Shown piece after piece: positions 1 through 7,499 of a DNA stretch of 64,000 nt. The notes under the pieces are model-generated. The model was not told where the DNA came from and did not search any database. It saw only the letters and a program-made list of their open reading frames with translations. The stretch lies in IMG/VR virus record IMGVR_UViG_3300018080_000117, positions 62,001 to 126,000 of that record; one strand, given 5' to 3'. The position numbers and the translations under genes were made by a program. The stretch is from a virus. Position 1 is the first letter of the stretch; each line of letters begins with the position of its first letter.

Positions 1-147
1 CGATCGGTTGCTTTTCTCGAACGTCTTCTGTTTCAACATCAAAGCCGTCTTCCATTTGATGTCATTAGGCGCTATTAGAACTTGTGCAGGGTAACATCCA
101 CGAGGTATTTCATTCGTTCCCCTTATCCACCAACCAAGCCTCAACAT
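1..147 (-). CDS. Hypothetical protein, partial (runs off left edge)
   Basis: A reading frame is open from an ATG at 147 down to the left edge, giving 49 residues that begin MLRLGWWIRG and include RGCYPAQVLIAPNDIKWK. It overlaps the 3' end of the next leftward gene by 38 nt, similar to the tight packing seen across this region. The composition (Trp, Cys, Pro, mixed charge) looks protein-like rather than random. No family was recognised. A shorter alternative is an ATG at 55 in another frame, so the exact gene is uncertain. Confidence 0.4.
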   Translation of the reverse strand, partial: MLRLGWWIRGTNEIPRGCYPAQVLIAPNDIKWKTALMLKQKTFEKSNRS

Positions 148-463
148 TAATTTCCTCAACCTCTACAGGCTTTGCGTAAAAAGGTAGCCACTCATACTTT
201 AGGGTATCGGCTAACTTAGCTGCGTAGTCCTTCGTGTCGTTAGACAGCGTAACATCCTCTTCGCACACGCGGTAGCGTTTATCTAAGCTGTCTAGGATAC
301 GAAAAATAATATCTGATTCAGGGTCTACTTCGAAGTCGTCGGTTTGGTATTTTTCCAAGGTAATTACCTCTGGTTCGTATCCTTGCGTTTCTCGCAGTAC
401 CTGAAAGATTAGTGAATCCTTATCCACGCTTCTTTCGGTCTTATTGTAAAACCACAGGTACAT
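110..463 (-). CDS. Hypothetical acidic protein, 117 aa
   Basis: The protein starts MYLWFYNKTE at an ATG preceded by a good ribosome site (AAGGGAG, 7-8 nt upstream on the minus strand). It is rich in Asp and Glu, has no membrane segment, and shows no catalytic motif that I recognise. It is the first gene downstream of the putative non-coding RNA and promoter at 520-745 and could be read through from that promoter. I cannot assign a function. Confidence 0.7.
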   Translation of the reverse strand: MYLWFYNKTERSVDKDSLIFQVLRETQGYEPEVITLEKYQTDDFEVDPESDIIFRILDSLDKRYRVCEEDVTLSNDTKDYAAKLADTLKYEWLPFYAKPVEVEEINVEAWLVDKGNE

Positions 464-519
464 TTTTTCTCCCTTAGGTGGGTTGTACCGGGATTAGTTT
501 GCGGGGGAGTTTAGCAGAA

Positions 520-709
520 AGGAAAAAACTTGGCCTGTAAAATCGCCCAAATACAGAGGCGGTTGATCAAACCACGTGTCTTTGGGTCTGGCACAGACAA
601 GCCTACTTAAACAGCAGGAGGAGCCGCGCACTACCCTCCGGCGTGCCAACCTTCGGTAGATATTGAGGCCCAATTGCTGCTTCGGCAAGGATTCCACAGA
701 CCAAATCTA
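520..709 (-). ncRNA. Putative structured non-coding RNA, about 190 nt
   Basis: It starts just downstream of a near-consensus promoter (717-745) and ends in a GC hairpin (GCC..UGUA / UACA..GGC) followed by six U's (523-528), which suggests intrinsic termination. The transcript can form a 9-bp closing helix (UUUGGUCUG with CAGACCCAAA, one bulge). Inside it is a GCC/GGC step and an 8-bp helix AAGCAGCA with UGCUGUUU, giving an irregular rod. A second hairpin, GUGGUU-UGAUC-AACCGC, follows. The only open frame across it begins with GTG and lacks a ribosome site. The rod shape recalls 6S-like RNAs, but there is no sequence basis for that name. Function is unknown. Confidence 0.5.
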
Positions 710-716
710 AGATAAA

Positions 717-745
717 ATTTTACTGTTTTTCAAAAACGCTGTCAA
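717..745 (-). promoter_or_regulatory. Sigma-70-type promoter, leftward
   Basis: On the minus strand TTGACA (745-740) is followed by a 17-nt spacer and TAAAAT (722-717), close to the bacterial housekeeping consensus. The spacer contains the palindrome GTTTTTGAAAAAC, which could be an operator. It would start transcription near 709-711 and drive the putative RNA and leftward genes. Confidence 0.65.
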
Positions 746-769
746 GGCTAATTTACTGTTTTTCAAAAA
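719..769. repeat. Two direct copies of an 18-nt operator-like repeat
   Basis: TTTACTGTTTTTCAAAAA occurs at 719-736 and 752-769, a period of 33 bp, about three helical turns. Each copy has a near-palindromic core (TTTTTCAAAAA). The left copy sits over the -10 element and spacer of the leftward promoter and the right one lies just upstream of the -35. This layout fits tandem sites for a dimeric repressor or activator; the binding protein is not known. Confidence 0.55.
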
Positions 770-783
770 GCCCTTTTGCCCTA

Positions 784-1478
784 TCAAGTAAGTTTTTCAA
801 ACCTCAAATTTGGGAATTCTTTTTTCAACCGCGCTACCGCTATTTTGAGGTAGCTTTTTTCTAGGTCAACTCCGATAACTCTGTGACCATTTTTCAAAGC
901 CGCTAGTGCTGTTGTCCCGGAACCCAAAAACGGATCAAATACAATTGCGTTAGGAGGAGACACCAACCGAACTAAATAATCAACCAGTGCTAGAGGCTTG
1001 ACTGTCGGGTGGGTGTTTATTTCTCCACGTTCTTTTTTCGACGCTTTCGCTGCATAAAAAAACCTGGCAGCAGACCCTATCGAGGTATCTGTTTTTGAGG
1101 TTTCGTAATTAGTCGGATCGCCATTGTTGTTGAAATGCCGTGCACCTTGGGTTCTGTTCCACGTCCCGCCCTTCGCGTCCGGGAATAATTCTTTTACCTC
1201 TTTGCTACCGTCGTGCAAAAAGTTAGCTGGCCAACGACCGTCTTTTTTGTATTCCATCGTACTGTTCTGCTCGTGGGCTTTTTTTCTTGGCTAGCGCTTT
1301 AGACACGTTCAAGGACTTAGGAAAACCCGAGGAGTACACCCATTGCATTTGATCACGTATTTCCCACGTATGGAGGATCCGTCACAATTGCGTCTACTGA
1401 ATTTTCTTTTAGGGCTCTTGCTACTCTCAGACTGTCTGCGACAAACAGATTTATTTTTTTAGCGTGTATTTTGAGCAT
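784..1478 (-). pseudogene. Decayed site-specific DNA methyltransferase
   Basis: Three fragments of one methyltransferase lie in three frames. From an ATG at 1478 comes an N-terminal piece ending SVDAIVTDPPYVGNT then a stop (motif IV DPPY). A second frame gives QMQWVYSSGFPKSLNVSKALAK. The third, 157 aa from 1257 to 784, carries GRWPANFLHDGS, SAARFFYAAKASKK, HPTVKPLALVDYL and the SAM-binding DPFLGSGTTALAAL. Intact phage homologues join these in one chain with about 40 extra residues between the first two pieces and more between the last two, so at least two frameshifts and two internal deletions are inferred. The 157-aa C-terminal fragment might still be translated but lacks DPPY. Assembly errors are less likely given several lesions. 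Confidence 0.72.
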
Positions 1479-1666
1479 CGTTTCGGATAACCTTCATGGA
1501 ATCTCGGAAAAACATCCGCCGACCTTTTGATCAGAAAGTATTCGTACCCATCGATGCAATAAACCTCTAATTCATACGGAAACTCACTAAGGGGTTTTGT
1601 TCTTCTTTCTTCCGGGCTCTCGGAACAGCAAAAAAAGAAAATGCACAGCAACAAAAAAGCTTTCAT
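1451..1666 (-). CDS. Small putative lipoprotein, 71 aa
   Basis: The N-terminus MKAFLLLCIFFFCCSES has a lysine, a hydrophobic stretch and a Cys pair, as in a lipoprotein signal, though the lipobox is not canonical. The mature part is hydrophilic and basic near its end (RCSKYTLKK). It lies 3 nt after the stop of the downstream-facing GT4 gene's neighbour and its 3' end overlaps the start of the methyltransferase remnant by 28 nt. Small phage lipoproteins sometimes block superinfection or inhibit lysozyme, but nothing here shows that role. Confidence 0.5.
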   Translation of the reverse strand: MKAFLLLCIFFFCCSESPEERRTKPLSEFPYELEVYCIDGYEYFLIKRSADVFPRFHEGYPKRCSKYTLKK

Positions 1667-1669
1667 AGG

Positions 1670-2590
1670 CTACTCCAAAAACTTAGTAAGTGATTGCTCG
1701 AACCGATCCACAACGTTCTGCCACTTGAATTTAGGGTGCTGCGCTGTTTTGAGCCCATGCGCTTTTAGAGCCCGTCTAAGCGACTTGTCTGCCAAAAGCT
1801 TAGCAACCCCTTTCCAAATCCCTTGAGGGCTTCTGGGGACAACTACGGCGTTGCGGTTGTTCCTTACAAAGTCTCGGCTTCCCCCGTCGTCAGTACACAC
1901 CACCGGGCACCCACAACTCATCGCTTCGAGGATCGGAAAATTAAATCCCTCTACCTGGCATGCCGACACAAAAAGCGTGCTTCTGTTGTACAGATGCCAC
2001 ATTTTTTCTTGTGGTGTGTTTAGCCCGTGCATTTTTAGTAGCTTTACTGATTTTCCTAAAAGTGCTCCCTCAACCAAGTGTGTACCCTTCCAAGGGCGAG
2101 GACTACCGTAGTACAACACATCGAAGTCTTTTGGCACTGTCGGATCGTGTCGAAAGTGTTCTGTGTTGATCCCCCCTGGAATAATCGGAATCTCTTGCTT
2201 AGTTTTGGTGTGCTTTTTTATGTACTGCTCGACGTACCTAGAATTTGCAAAGTAAGTTAGTCCTGGTTGCTGCAATCCGGCCAGGGGTACCGCAGGGTTT
2301 TTGTACTCGGCTTCTGCAGCCAGCACCCAAAACACTTTTAGCTTAGCTTTGGAGCGCAGACAAAGTCTGTACTGCTCTGCGAGGTTGAAAAGGGTCACAT
2401 CGTACGTCTCGGTCTTCAAGCGGCTCATATCGAACGTAGGGGCTTGTGACGGCATCCAGGTACAAGGCTTCCCCTTCGGGGTTAGCAATTCTACCTCGTG
2501 ACCTTTTTTCAGCATGCGATTGCTAATCTCCACGATTCTTCGGATACCGCCAACGCACAAAAGGTGAGGTTCGATAAAAGCGATTCTCAT
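1670..2590 (-). CDS. Glycosyltransferase, GT4 family (GT-B fold)
   Basis: This 306-aa protein starts at an ATG at 2590, one base after the stop of the upstream GT4 gene. The N-terminus FIEPHLLCVGGIRRIVEISNR resembles the glycine loop of GT-B enzymes. The donor-binding signature E214-GFNFPIL-E222 with AMSCGCPVVCTDDGG is the EX7E motif of GT4 retaining glycosyltransferases, which transfer sugars from nucleotide donors. Length is slightly short for the family. It belongs to a leftward glycosyltransferase run. The acceptor and sugar cannot be predicted. Confidence 0.88.
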   Translation of the reverse strand: MRIAFIEPHLLCVGGIRRIVEISNRMLKKGHEVELLTPKGKPCTWMPSQAPTFDMSRLKTETYDVTLFNLAEQYRLCLRSKAKLKVFWVLAAEAEYKNPAVPLAGLQQPGLTYFANSRYVEQYIKKHTKTKQEIPIIPGGINTEHFRHDPTVPKDFDVLYYGSPRPWKGTHLVEGALLGKSVKLLKMHGLNTPQEKMWHLYNRSTLFVSACQVEGFNFPILEAMSCGCPVVCTDDGGSRDFVRNNRNAVVVPRSPQGIWKGVAKLLADKSLRRALKAHGLKTAQHPKFKWQNVVDRFEQSLTKFLE

Positions 2591-3622
2591 TTACTCCCCC
2601 GTTATCTTCTTCACGGTGTTTACGAAACGTGCCCCTTGTTTGCTCCACTTGAAGCTTTGAGCAAGGATCATCCCATTTTTAGTAATTTGTTCTCTTAGGG
2701 AACGCTCGTTGATCAAGCGTCCGATCTTTGCCATCAAATCTTTTTTCGTCCCGTCGGACACCAGGCAGTTTTTTCCGGACACTAAGTAATCTTCAAGACC
2801 TTTGTTTTTCGTCCACACTACGGGAACACCGCAAGCCATCGCCTCTAACGGAGGCAATCCGAATCCTTCGTTCTTACTCGTTGCGACCCACACCTTGCAC
2901 TGGTTGTAGATTAGCGGCAAAAAAGAAGTTGGGGGATCAATAAAAATAGCGTACTGGCAGTGCATATTCTGAAATAATTCTTTTTTGGCGTACTCAACCC
3001 GTGCCGCAACGAGCATCGCTTTGTACTTACGTTCTCGCTTAGCTCCTTGGCTTGCAGCCATACTAAGGGCTGCCAAAAGAACGTCGCTGTTTTTATCCTC
3101 AGAAGAGTGCAACAATCCCCCTACAGGGATTTGGCAACTAAATAACTTCGGCAGGGGTCGGAATATCTCGTCGACGGCGGGTGGGATCACAAAGACTTTC
3201 TCGTGATTCGCTTTTAAGGCAAGTCTAGCTAACCAAGAACTCGTTGCAATCACTGCGTCGTAAGGATAGCTTAGGTTTCTGTTCTCTTTTTCTTCGTTCT
3301 GTGTTCCGTACCCCTGCAACAAAAGAATGTGCTTTGCGTTGTCTTTCTTCAGATCCTTCACTTCTTCGGGATCCCCATCAAGGTAATCCACAATCACATC
3401 GGCATTTTTCAGGTGCTTTTTTCTTGCGTCTTTTTCTACCACCAAATTGCAGGTAATTTCTTTTAGCTTTGGCGTGCACATCCAATAAGTGGGATTGAGC
3501 TTTTTTGCTACGATCGCCACCCGGTTGTCTTTACTAATCCTGTTTACGTACTCTGCAAACCTAATAATTACTTTTGTCCCCCCTGAAACTTTCGTGTGTG
3601 GAGTAAGAAAAACGTATCGCAT
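2591..3622 (-). CDS. Glycosyltransferase, GT4 family (GT-B fold)
   Basis: The 343-aa protein opens MRYVFLTPHTKVSGGTKVIIRFAEY, a GT-B N-terminal domain with a Gly-Gly acceptor loop. Near residues 245-265 it has EGFGLPPLEAMACGVPVVWT, the EX7E donor-binding motif. Its start lies directly after the stop of the Dam gene (TAGATG), and its stop abuts the next GT4 gene, so the two are surely co-expressed. The two GT4 enzymes differ enough that they probably add different residues or linkages. Confidence 0.9.
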   Translation of the reverse strand: MRYVFLTPHTKVSGGTKVIIRFAEYVNRISKDNRVAIVAKKLNPTYWMCTPKLKEITCNLVVEKDARKKHLKNADVIVDYLDGDPEEVKDLKKDNAKHILLLQGYGTQNEEKENRNLSYPYDAVIATSSWLARLALKANHEKVFVIPPAVDEIFRPLPKLFSCQIPVGGLLHSSEDKNSDVLLAALSMAASQGAKRERKYKAMLVAARVEYAKKELFQNMHCQYAIFIDPPTSFLPLIYNQCKVWVATSKNEGFGLPPLEAMACGVPVVWTKNKGLEDYLVSGKNCLVSDGTKKDLMAKIGRLINERSLREQITKNGMILAQSFKWSKQGARFVNTVKKITGE

Positions 3623-4507
3623 CTAGCCAACCCTCGAAAATATTCTCTTTGTATTTGTTTCTTCTTTTAGGCACGCAGGCGAAAACCAGATAGCTTCTTG
3701 ATTTTTGGTCTTGGTGCTATTGTACGTGCTGCGAACACGAGACCACCGCACGACATCCCACCCTGGCAGGTCATAATCTCCGATATGCCCGCATAGCGCA
3801 ACACGCAGCCGATCCTGCTCTGTTTCACGACACCACGCCTCGCAATGTGCAGCGACAGGCACCTGTTTTGAATATAGCCTCTCGAACCCCCTGTATGGCG
3901 GATCGAGAAACACCGCGCAAATACCGCCGCCCTCTAGTCCATAGCGCGTGTTGACACATCGGTCCCATGCGCCGTGCAAAACTCTAACGCGCTCTAAGCG
4001 GGCGCTTAGCTCTGCGACCAATTGCGCACCGCCAGATGTACTCTGAACACCCATGCCTATGTTGCTGATATGCGGGATCGGCCCAAGGCGTCGACCTGTT
4101 ATTTTGTCGCACCAGCCTTTTCCAATCCACGAGCACTGCCCCCACAACCACCAGCCCGCGATCCTAGGGTCCCCTGGCCACTCTGGGTCCAAGAGCCTGT
4201 CTTGCAGATCAGCCACCCTCTCTGGATCAGTCAACCACCAGTGCCTTGCCGACTGATCAATGTGACTCACCGGGTAGTCAGCTTCGGCCCATGTGGCATC
4301 TGGCTGATATTTCACGGCGCGCCAGAAGTTAGCTATGTATAGATTCAGATCACAGATCACCTCAAGATTTGCCTGGCGGGGGGCGTTGAGCAGCATTGCT
4401 GCCGATCCACAAAACGGCTCAATGTAATTTTTGACTCGCCCGAATCGTTGCCACACCAACTTAGCTACGCGGGACTTGCCGCCGAAATACGGAAATGGTG
4501 ACTTCAC
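3623..4507 (-). CDS. dam: DNA adenine methylase, D12 class (Dam-like)
   Basis: The 294-aa protein begins at a GTG (4507) overlapping the upstream GT2 stop as GTGA. It has PFPYFGGKSRVAKLVW and YIEPFCGSAAMLL (SAM-binding motif I region of the D12 class) and AVFLDPPYRGFERLYS (motif IV DPPY). Enzymes of this class methylate N6 of adenine, often at GATC; here they could protect phage DNA from restriction. The gene looks much more GC-rich than its neighbours and sits inside a glycosyltransferase run, suggesting recent acquisition. A second, unrelated-looking D12 methylase is at 32247-33047. Confidence 0.9.
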   Translation of the reverse strand: MKSPFPYFGGKSRVAKLVWQRFGRVKNYIEPFCGSAAMLLNAPRQANLEVICDLNLYIANFWRAVKYQPDATWAEADYPVSHIDQSARHWWLTDPERVADLQDRLLDPEWPGDPRIAGWWLWGQCSWIGKGWCDKITGRRLGPIPHISNIGMGVQSTSGGAQLVAELSARLERVRVLHGAWDRCVNTRYGLEGGGICAVFLDPPYRGFERLYSKQVPVAAHCEAWCRETEQDRLRVALCGHIGDYDLPGWDVVRWSRVRSTYNSTKTKNQEAIWFSPACLKEETNTKRIFSRVG

Positions 4508-5127
4508 CTTCGCTCCGAGTGGTAAAGTTGCTTAGCTTTCATTCGTTCCTTTTCCACATCCATACCTGAGACCCGCACAGAAGCCTCTCCTTCGTGCCAA
4601 ACAAACGATCCCTGGGACCAATAGCAATTTAGCCCCAAAGCTGTTCTAGAGCGGTCTATGAAGTCTGACTCTTGTCCGTAGAACGTGTAACGCTCATCGA
4701 ACTTATTTAGCGCGTGCCAAAGCTGCCTTTCGAAGACGAGGCAAAAGCCAGAAATCGGATCCGTCATTTTTTTGTACTTGCCGCTTCTTTTCTTAGCCTC
4801 TTCAGGAGTAGGGATTTTTTTTTGCGGGGAATGGCAATTGTTGGTACTAGGCCCGACGAATCCACAGTCTTTGAACTTATCAAAAGCTTCGAGCATAAGT
4901 TCCAACCAACCTGAGGTTACTTGGGTATCGGAGTTTAGCAAGCAAATGTAGTCCGCTTCGCTTTTGCGGATCAGTTTATTCCACACCTGTGTCAACGTAA
5001 GCTTATTTTTCTTGTTGTCGGTGTATGTCAGCGTAAACGGCACCGAGGTATGATTCAGAACGCTTTTCAAGCACTGGCTTTCCATCTCGGGTAATCCGTA
5101 GCCGACAACAATGATCTGCGTTTTCAT
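4504..5127 (-). CDS. Glycosyltransferase, GT2 family (GT-A fold)
   Basis: I place the start at 5127 (MKTQIIVVGYG), where ATG overlaps the preceding stop as TAATG; a start four codons earlier is possible. The chain has the GT2 pattern: ICLLNSDTQVTSGWLELML around the DXD-like metal site, then SGFCLVFERQLWHALNKFDERYTFYGQESDFIDR, the acceptor-side acidic region. About 207 aa, the size of a bare GT-A domain. It probably uses a nucleotide sugar and an inverting mechanism. It is co-transcribed with the Dam gene downstream. Confidence 0.85.
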   Translation of the reverse strand: MKTQIIVVGYGLPEMESQCLKSVLNHTSVPFTLTYTDNKKNKLTLTQVWNKLIRKSEADYICLLNSDTQVTSGWLELMLEAFDKFKDCGFVGPSTNNCHSPQKKIPTPEEAKKRSGKYKKMTDPISGFCLVFERQLWHALNKFDERYTFYGQESDFIDRSRTALGLNCYWSQGSFVWHEGEASVRVSGMDVEKERMKAKQLYHSERR

Positions 5128-5339
5128 TAGCCATCCCACGTCGAGCTTGTTCTAACGTTTTTTCGGCACAACAACCACGCCACACAGCTAGGACACAGAT
5201 CCATCGAGTCCAGTTTTTCATTTCCAAAACTAATGTTTTCTATTCTTACCCAGCCTTCAGGAAGGTTCTCTTCGGTACTAGGTACCTGCTGTGAGTAACC
5301 ACAGTCGCTACGATCGCAGGTGATTACGTACTTTTTCAT
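5127..5339 (-). CDS. Small zinc-ribbon-like protein, 70 aa
   Basis: Two Cys pairs, C8-x4-C13 (CDRSDC) and C49-x2-C52 (CPSC), are spaced like a small zinc ribbon. The N-terminus MKKYVITCDRSDCGYSQ and central EGWVRIENISFG look like a compact beta fold. The stop overlaps the next start by one base (TAATG), which suggests translational coupling to the GT2 enzyme. The role is unknown; such small phage proteins may bind nucleic acid or protein. Confidence 0.65.
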   Translation of the reverse strand: MKKYVITCDRSDCGYSQQVPSTEENLPEGWVRIENISFGNEKLDSMDLCPSCVAWLLCRKNVRTSSTWDG

Positions 5340-5342
5340 TTC

Positions 5343-5900
5343 CTAGTCCTCACGTGCGATAAAAATGGGTTGGAAGTGCGGATCGGAAGGATAGGGCGGA
5401 TAACTTAGTTTGTCTTCGATCTGGTCTCCGAACAACTCTTCGTCGGGAAGTTCCACAAGTTGACTGTCTGTCAGGAACTGCAACAGGGTAAGTGTTTTTG
5501 CCTCTGTTAGCGTTCCGTTGTTGCAAGCTAAGCTAAGAGCTGCGTCTTGTTCCATACCCAAATTCACGTCGGCCAAACTAAAGTCTAGCGGTGCTCGACG
5601 GGGATAAACCGTTCTGTCTGGCAATTGGTAAATCTCCTGCACCGAGCTAATTCGGTAACAGACTTTCCTCGAAGTCCCGTCTTCTTGTAGACACACCAGC
5701 ATCCTCAATGCAGACGAGTACTGGTGTTGGTTGAGCCACATCGCTCCCCTTAGTTGAAATTCGTCGTCTCGATGCAGTAGCGGCAAAGTTAGGAAAGTGT
5801 CGTTTTCTGACCAATAAGCCGTCTTTGAAAAAAGGATCGCGTCAAGGCTTTCGATCAGGAATCTCTTCATCACTGTGTGTAAGGGAGATACGTTTGACAT
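5343..5900 (-). CDS. Hypothetical protein, 185 aa
   Basis: The start MSNVSPLHTVMKRFLIESLDAIL lies within the 3' end of the upstream gene (58-nt overlap); an internal Met at residue 11 is an alternative start. The protein is acidic with a Pro-rich C-terminus (LSYPPYPSDPHFQPIFIARED). No membrane segment or known motif is visible. It lies in the leftward operon between two glycosyltransferase blocks, which does not by itself reveal its job. Confidence 0.65.
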   Translation of the reverse strand: MSNVSPLHTVMKRFLIESLDAILFSKTAYWSENDTFLTLPLLHRDDEFQLRGAMWLNQHQYSSALRMLVCLQEDGTSRKVCYRISSVQEIYQLPDRTVYPRRAPLDFSLADVNLGMEQDAALSLACNNGTLTEAKTLTLLQFLTDSQLVELPDEELFGDQIEDKLSYPPYPSDPHFQPIFIARED

Positions 5901-6090
5901 AAGATGCCTCTCTGGAGCAATTGGAGGCCCTCAGGGCCTCTTGAAAGAACTGACCCAGGGCTTGTATCGGATTTTCGTACGAAGCCTCTGTAACCCACTC
6001 TGAGCCTTCCAAACGTTGAAAGTGCAAAACCTCGCCCTCAGCGATTACGCGGGAAGTGTTTAGCTTGCAGAGGATTTTGGGCTGATCCAA
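5842..6090 (-). CDS. Hypothetical protein, 82 aa
   Basis: The start is a TTG at 6090, preceded at normal spacing by GAAGGGG and immediately by an in-frame stop, so no longer version is possible. The sequence (MDQPKILCKLNTSRVIAEGEVLHFQRLEG) suggests a small alpha-beta protein. It overlaps both neighbours by about 55 nt, more than usual here. I do not recognise it. Confidence 0.55.
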   Translation of the reverse strand: MDQPKILCKLNTSRVIAEGEVLHFQRLEGSEWVTEASYENPIQALGQFFQEALRASNCSREASYVKRISLTHSDEEIPDRKP

Positions 6091-6445
6091 TTTCTAACCC
6101 CTTCTGGTTCGGCATTACCAAACCGCTACAGTAAGCTTTCCAGCGTTGCACAGAGTCTTGGTATTGAGTCCACAGCTCGGGTCCTTGTTCGCCGACCTTG
6201 CAAATAATCTCCAAAGCTGTGGGCAAGACCCTGATTTGTTCTTGTGCGGACTTATCCGAGTGCAACGGTTGGATCAACAACGCTGCTCCTCCGTCTCTGG
6301 GAACCTCAGCGTAGAGCTTAGGGTACACCACCCGCAGGGGTTGGATATTTCCGGCTAAGAAATTGTCATAGGGTTTTTGATAAATCGTTCCGAGCATTCT
6401 TTGGTTCGGCAAATAAATCATGACAAACAGATCTGCGTGTTTCAT
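6038..6445 (-). CDS. Hypothetical protein, 135 aa
   Basis: The start chosen is the ATG at 6445 (MKHADLFVMIYLPNQ), which overlaps the upstream glycosyltransferase stop as TAATG; the longer in-frame start inside that gene is less likely. The middle (PLRVVYPKLYAEVPRDGGAALLIQPL) looks like an alternating beta fold. There are no recognisable catalytic residues or membrane spans. Probably coupled to the glycosyltransferase ahead of it. Confidence 0.65.
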   Translation of the reverse strand: MKHADLFVMIYLPNQRMLGTIYQKPYDNFLAGNIQPLRVVYPKLYAEVPRDGGAALLIQPLHSDKSAQEQIRVLPTALEIICKVGEQGPELWTQYQDSVQRWKAYCSGLVMPNQKGLEIGSAQNPLQAKHFPRNR

Positions 6446-7452
6446 TACTTTTCCTCCAACACGGTGTCGATGGCTTTTTGCCACAAAGCGTAGTTCTTAT
6501 TTAGGTCGTATTTTTCTTCGACTAACTTAGTTGCATTTTTGAGAACTTCTTTTCTCTCTTGTTCGTTGTTCAGCACGTACCGAACCAGCTCGTACCAATC
6601 CTTGCGTTGCTTAGCAAGGTATCCGTCAACACCGTGGGTGATTGTTTGTTGGTAAGGTCCAAAGTCACTGGCAATCGTTACGATGCCCTGTGCTGTGTAT
6701 TCTAGAAATTTCAAGTTCGACTTAGACAGATTGAATTTACAAGGCACCAACGGAGCTAAACCCACCGTTGCGTCTGTTTGGCTAAGTACGACGTGGAAGC
6801 CTTTGAACTCCACAGGCGGTACCTGGTAGATCCCTTTCATTGGTGCGTAGAAGACCTTCGGAAAACAATCCCCGTCTTTTTTCAGTTGCTGCATAGCAGG
6901 CTCGATAAGCGCTAGGTCTTTTTTGTGCGTGTGCGATCCTTGCCAAAGCACAACGGGTTTGACCGAGTTGTCAGGCTTAGGTGTGAACAACTCAAACGGT
7001 ACCGAGTTAGGAAGCACAAAGACGTTGTCGTTGTACTGCCGATAAACCTCTGCTAAGTCCTCGGTGGTAACAAACACCGCGTCAACTAAGTTACAGAAGC
7101 GTTTGACGTAGTCTTGCACCTGAGGATTTCCCAGTTCTTTTTTTGCAGGGTTCCAATCAGGGATCGAGAACAGATCATCGTCTATCTCGTACACCAATTT
7201 TGTTCTGGCTTTCCCAGGCCTGTTCTTAGTTTTTATCCTTTGTGCAGTCTCGTAGACCTTAGGCATGTACTGACGTTGGAAGATTGCTAGATCAAACCCT
7301 CCAACTTGTCGTTCGTCCATAACCCCTGTAACCGAGATCATGTACTCCTTCGAGTGTTTTGCTAATGTTGAAAAGGGAAGGTGAATTCTGTAGAACCAAC
7401 AAGCTCCAGAGTCACCTCGATAAGCGATTATTTCTGTAGGTTGTTTTTCCAT
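6445..7452 (-). CDS. Glycosyltransferase, GT-B fold, GT4-like
   Basis: A 335-aa protein and the first gene of the leftward operon. The N-terminal part AYRGDSGACWFYRIHLPFSTLA and the motif LVYEIDDDLFSIPDWNP are typical of phage and capsule glycosyltransferases of the GT4-like group. A Rossmann-like second half includes PVVLWQGSHTHKKDLALI and KSNLKFLEYTAQGIVTIASDFGPYQQTI, which replaces the usual EX7E with KFLEY. Donor and acceptor are unknown. Upstream lies the large non-coding region, so the operon promoter must be near 7453-7500. Confidence 0.82.
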   Translation of the reverse strand: MEKQPTEIIAYRGDSGACWFYRIHLPFSTLAKHSKEYMISVTGVMDERQVGGFDLAIFQRQYMPKVYETAQRIKTKNRPGKARTKLVYEIDDDLFSIPDWNPAKKELGNPQVQDYVKRFCNLVDAVFVTTEDLAEVYRQYNDNVFVLPNSVPFELFTPKPDNSVKPVVLWQGSHTHKKDLALIEPAMQQLKKDGDCFPKVFYAPMKGIYQVPPVEFKGFHVVLSQTDATVGLAPLVPCKFNLSKSNLKFLEYTAQGIVTIASDFGPYQQTITHGVDGYLAKQRKDWYELVRYVLNNEQERKEVLKNATKLVEEKYDLNKNYALWQKAIDTVLEEK

Positions 7453-7499
7453 ACATCTTTCATACCCTGAAAAGAATAAATCAAAAAGAGGGTTCTTAT

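Noticed and set aside
494-697. 67-aa leftward reading frame
   Set aside because: GTG start without ribosome site, Arg/Cys-rich odd composition, and it lies within the putative structured RNA.
5003-5227. 74-aa leftward frame
   Set aside because: Overlaps the zinc-ribbon gene and the GT2 gene in another frame; no ribosome site.
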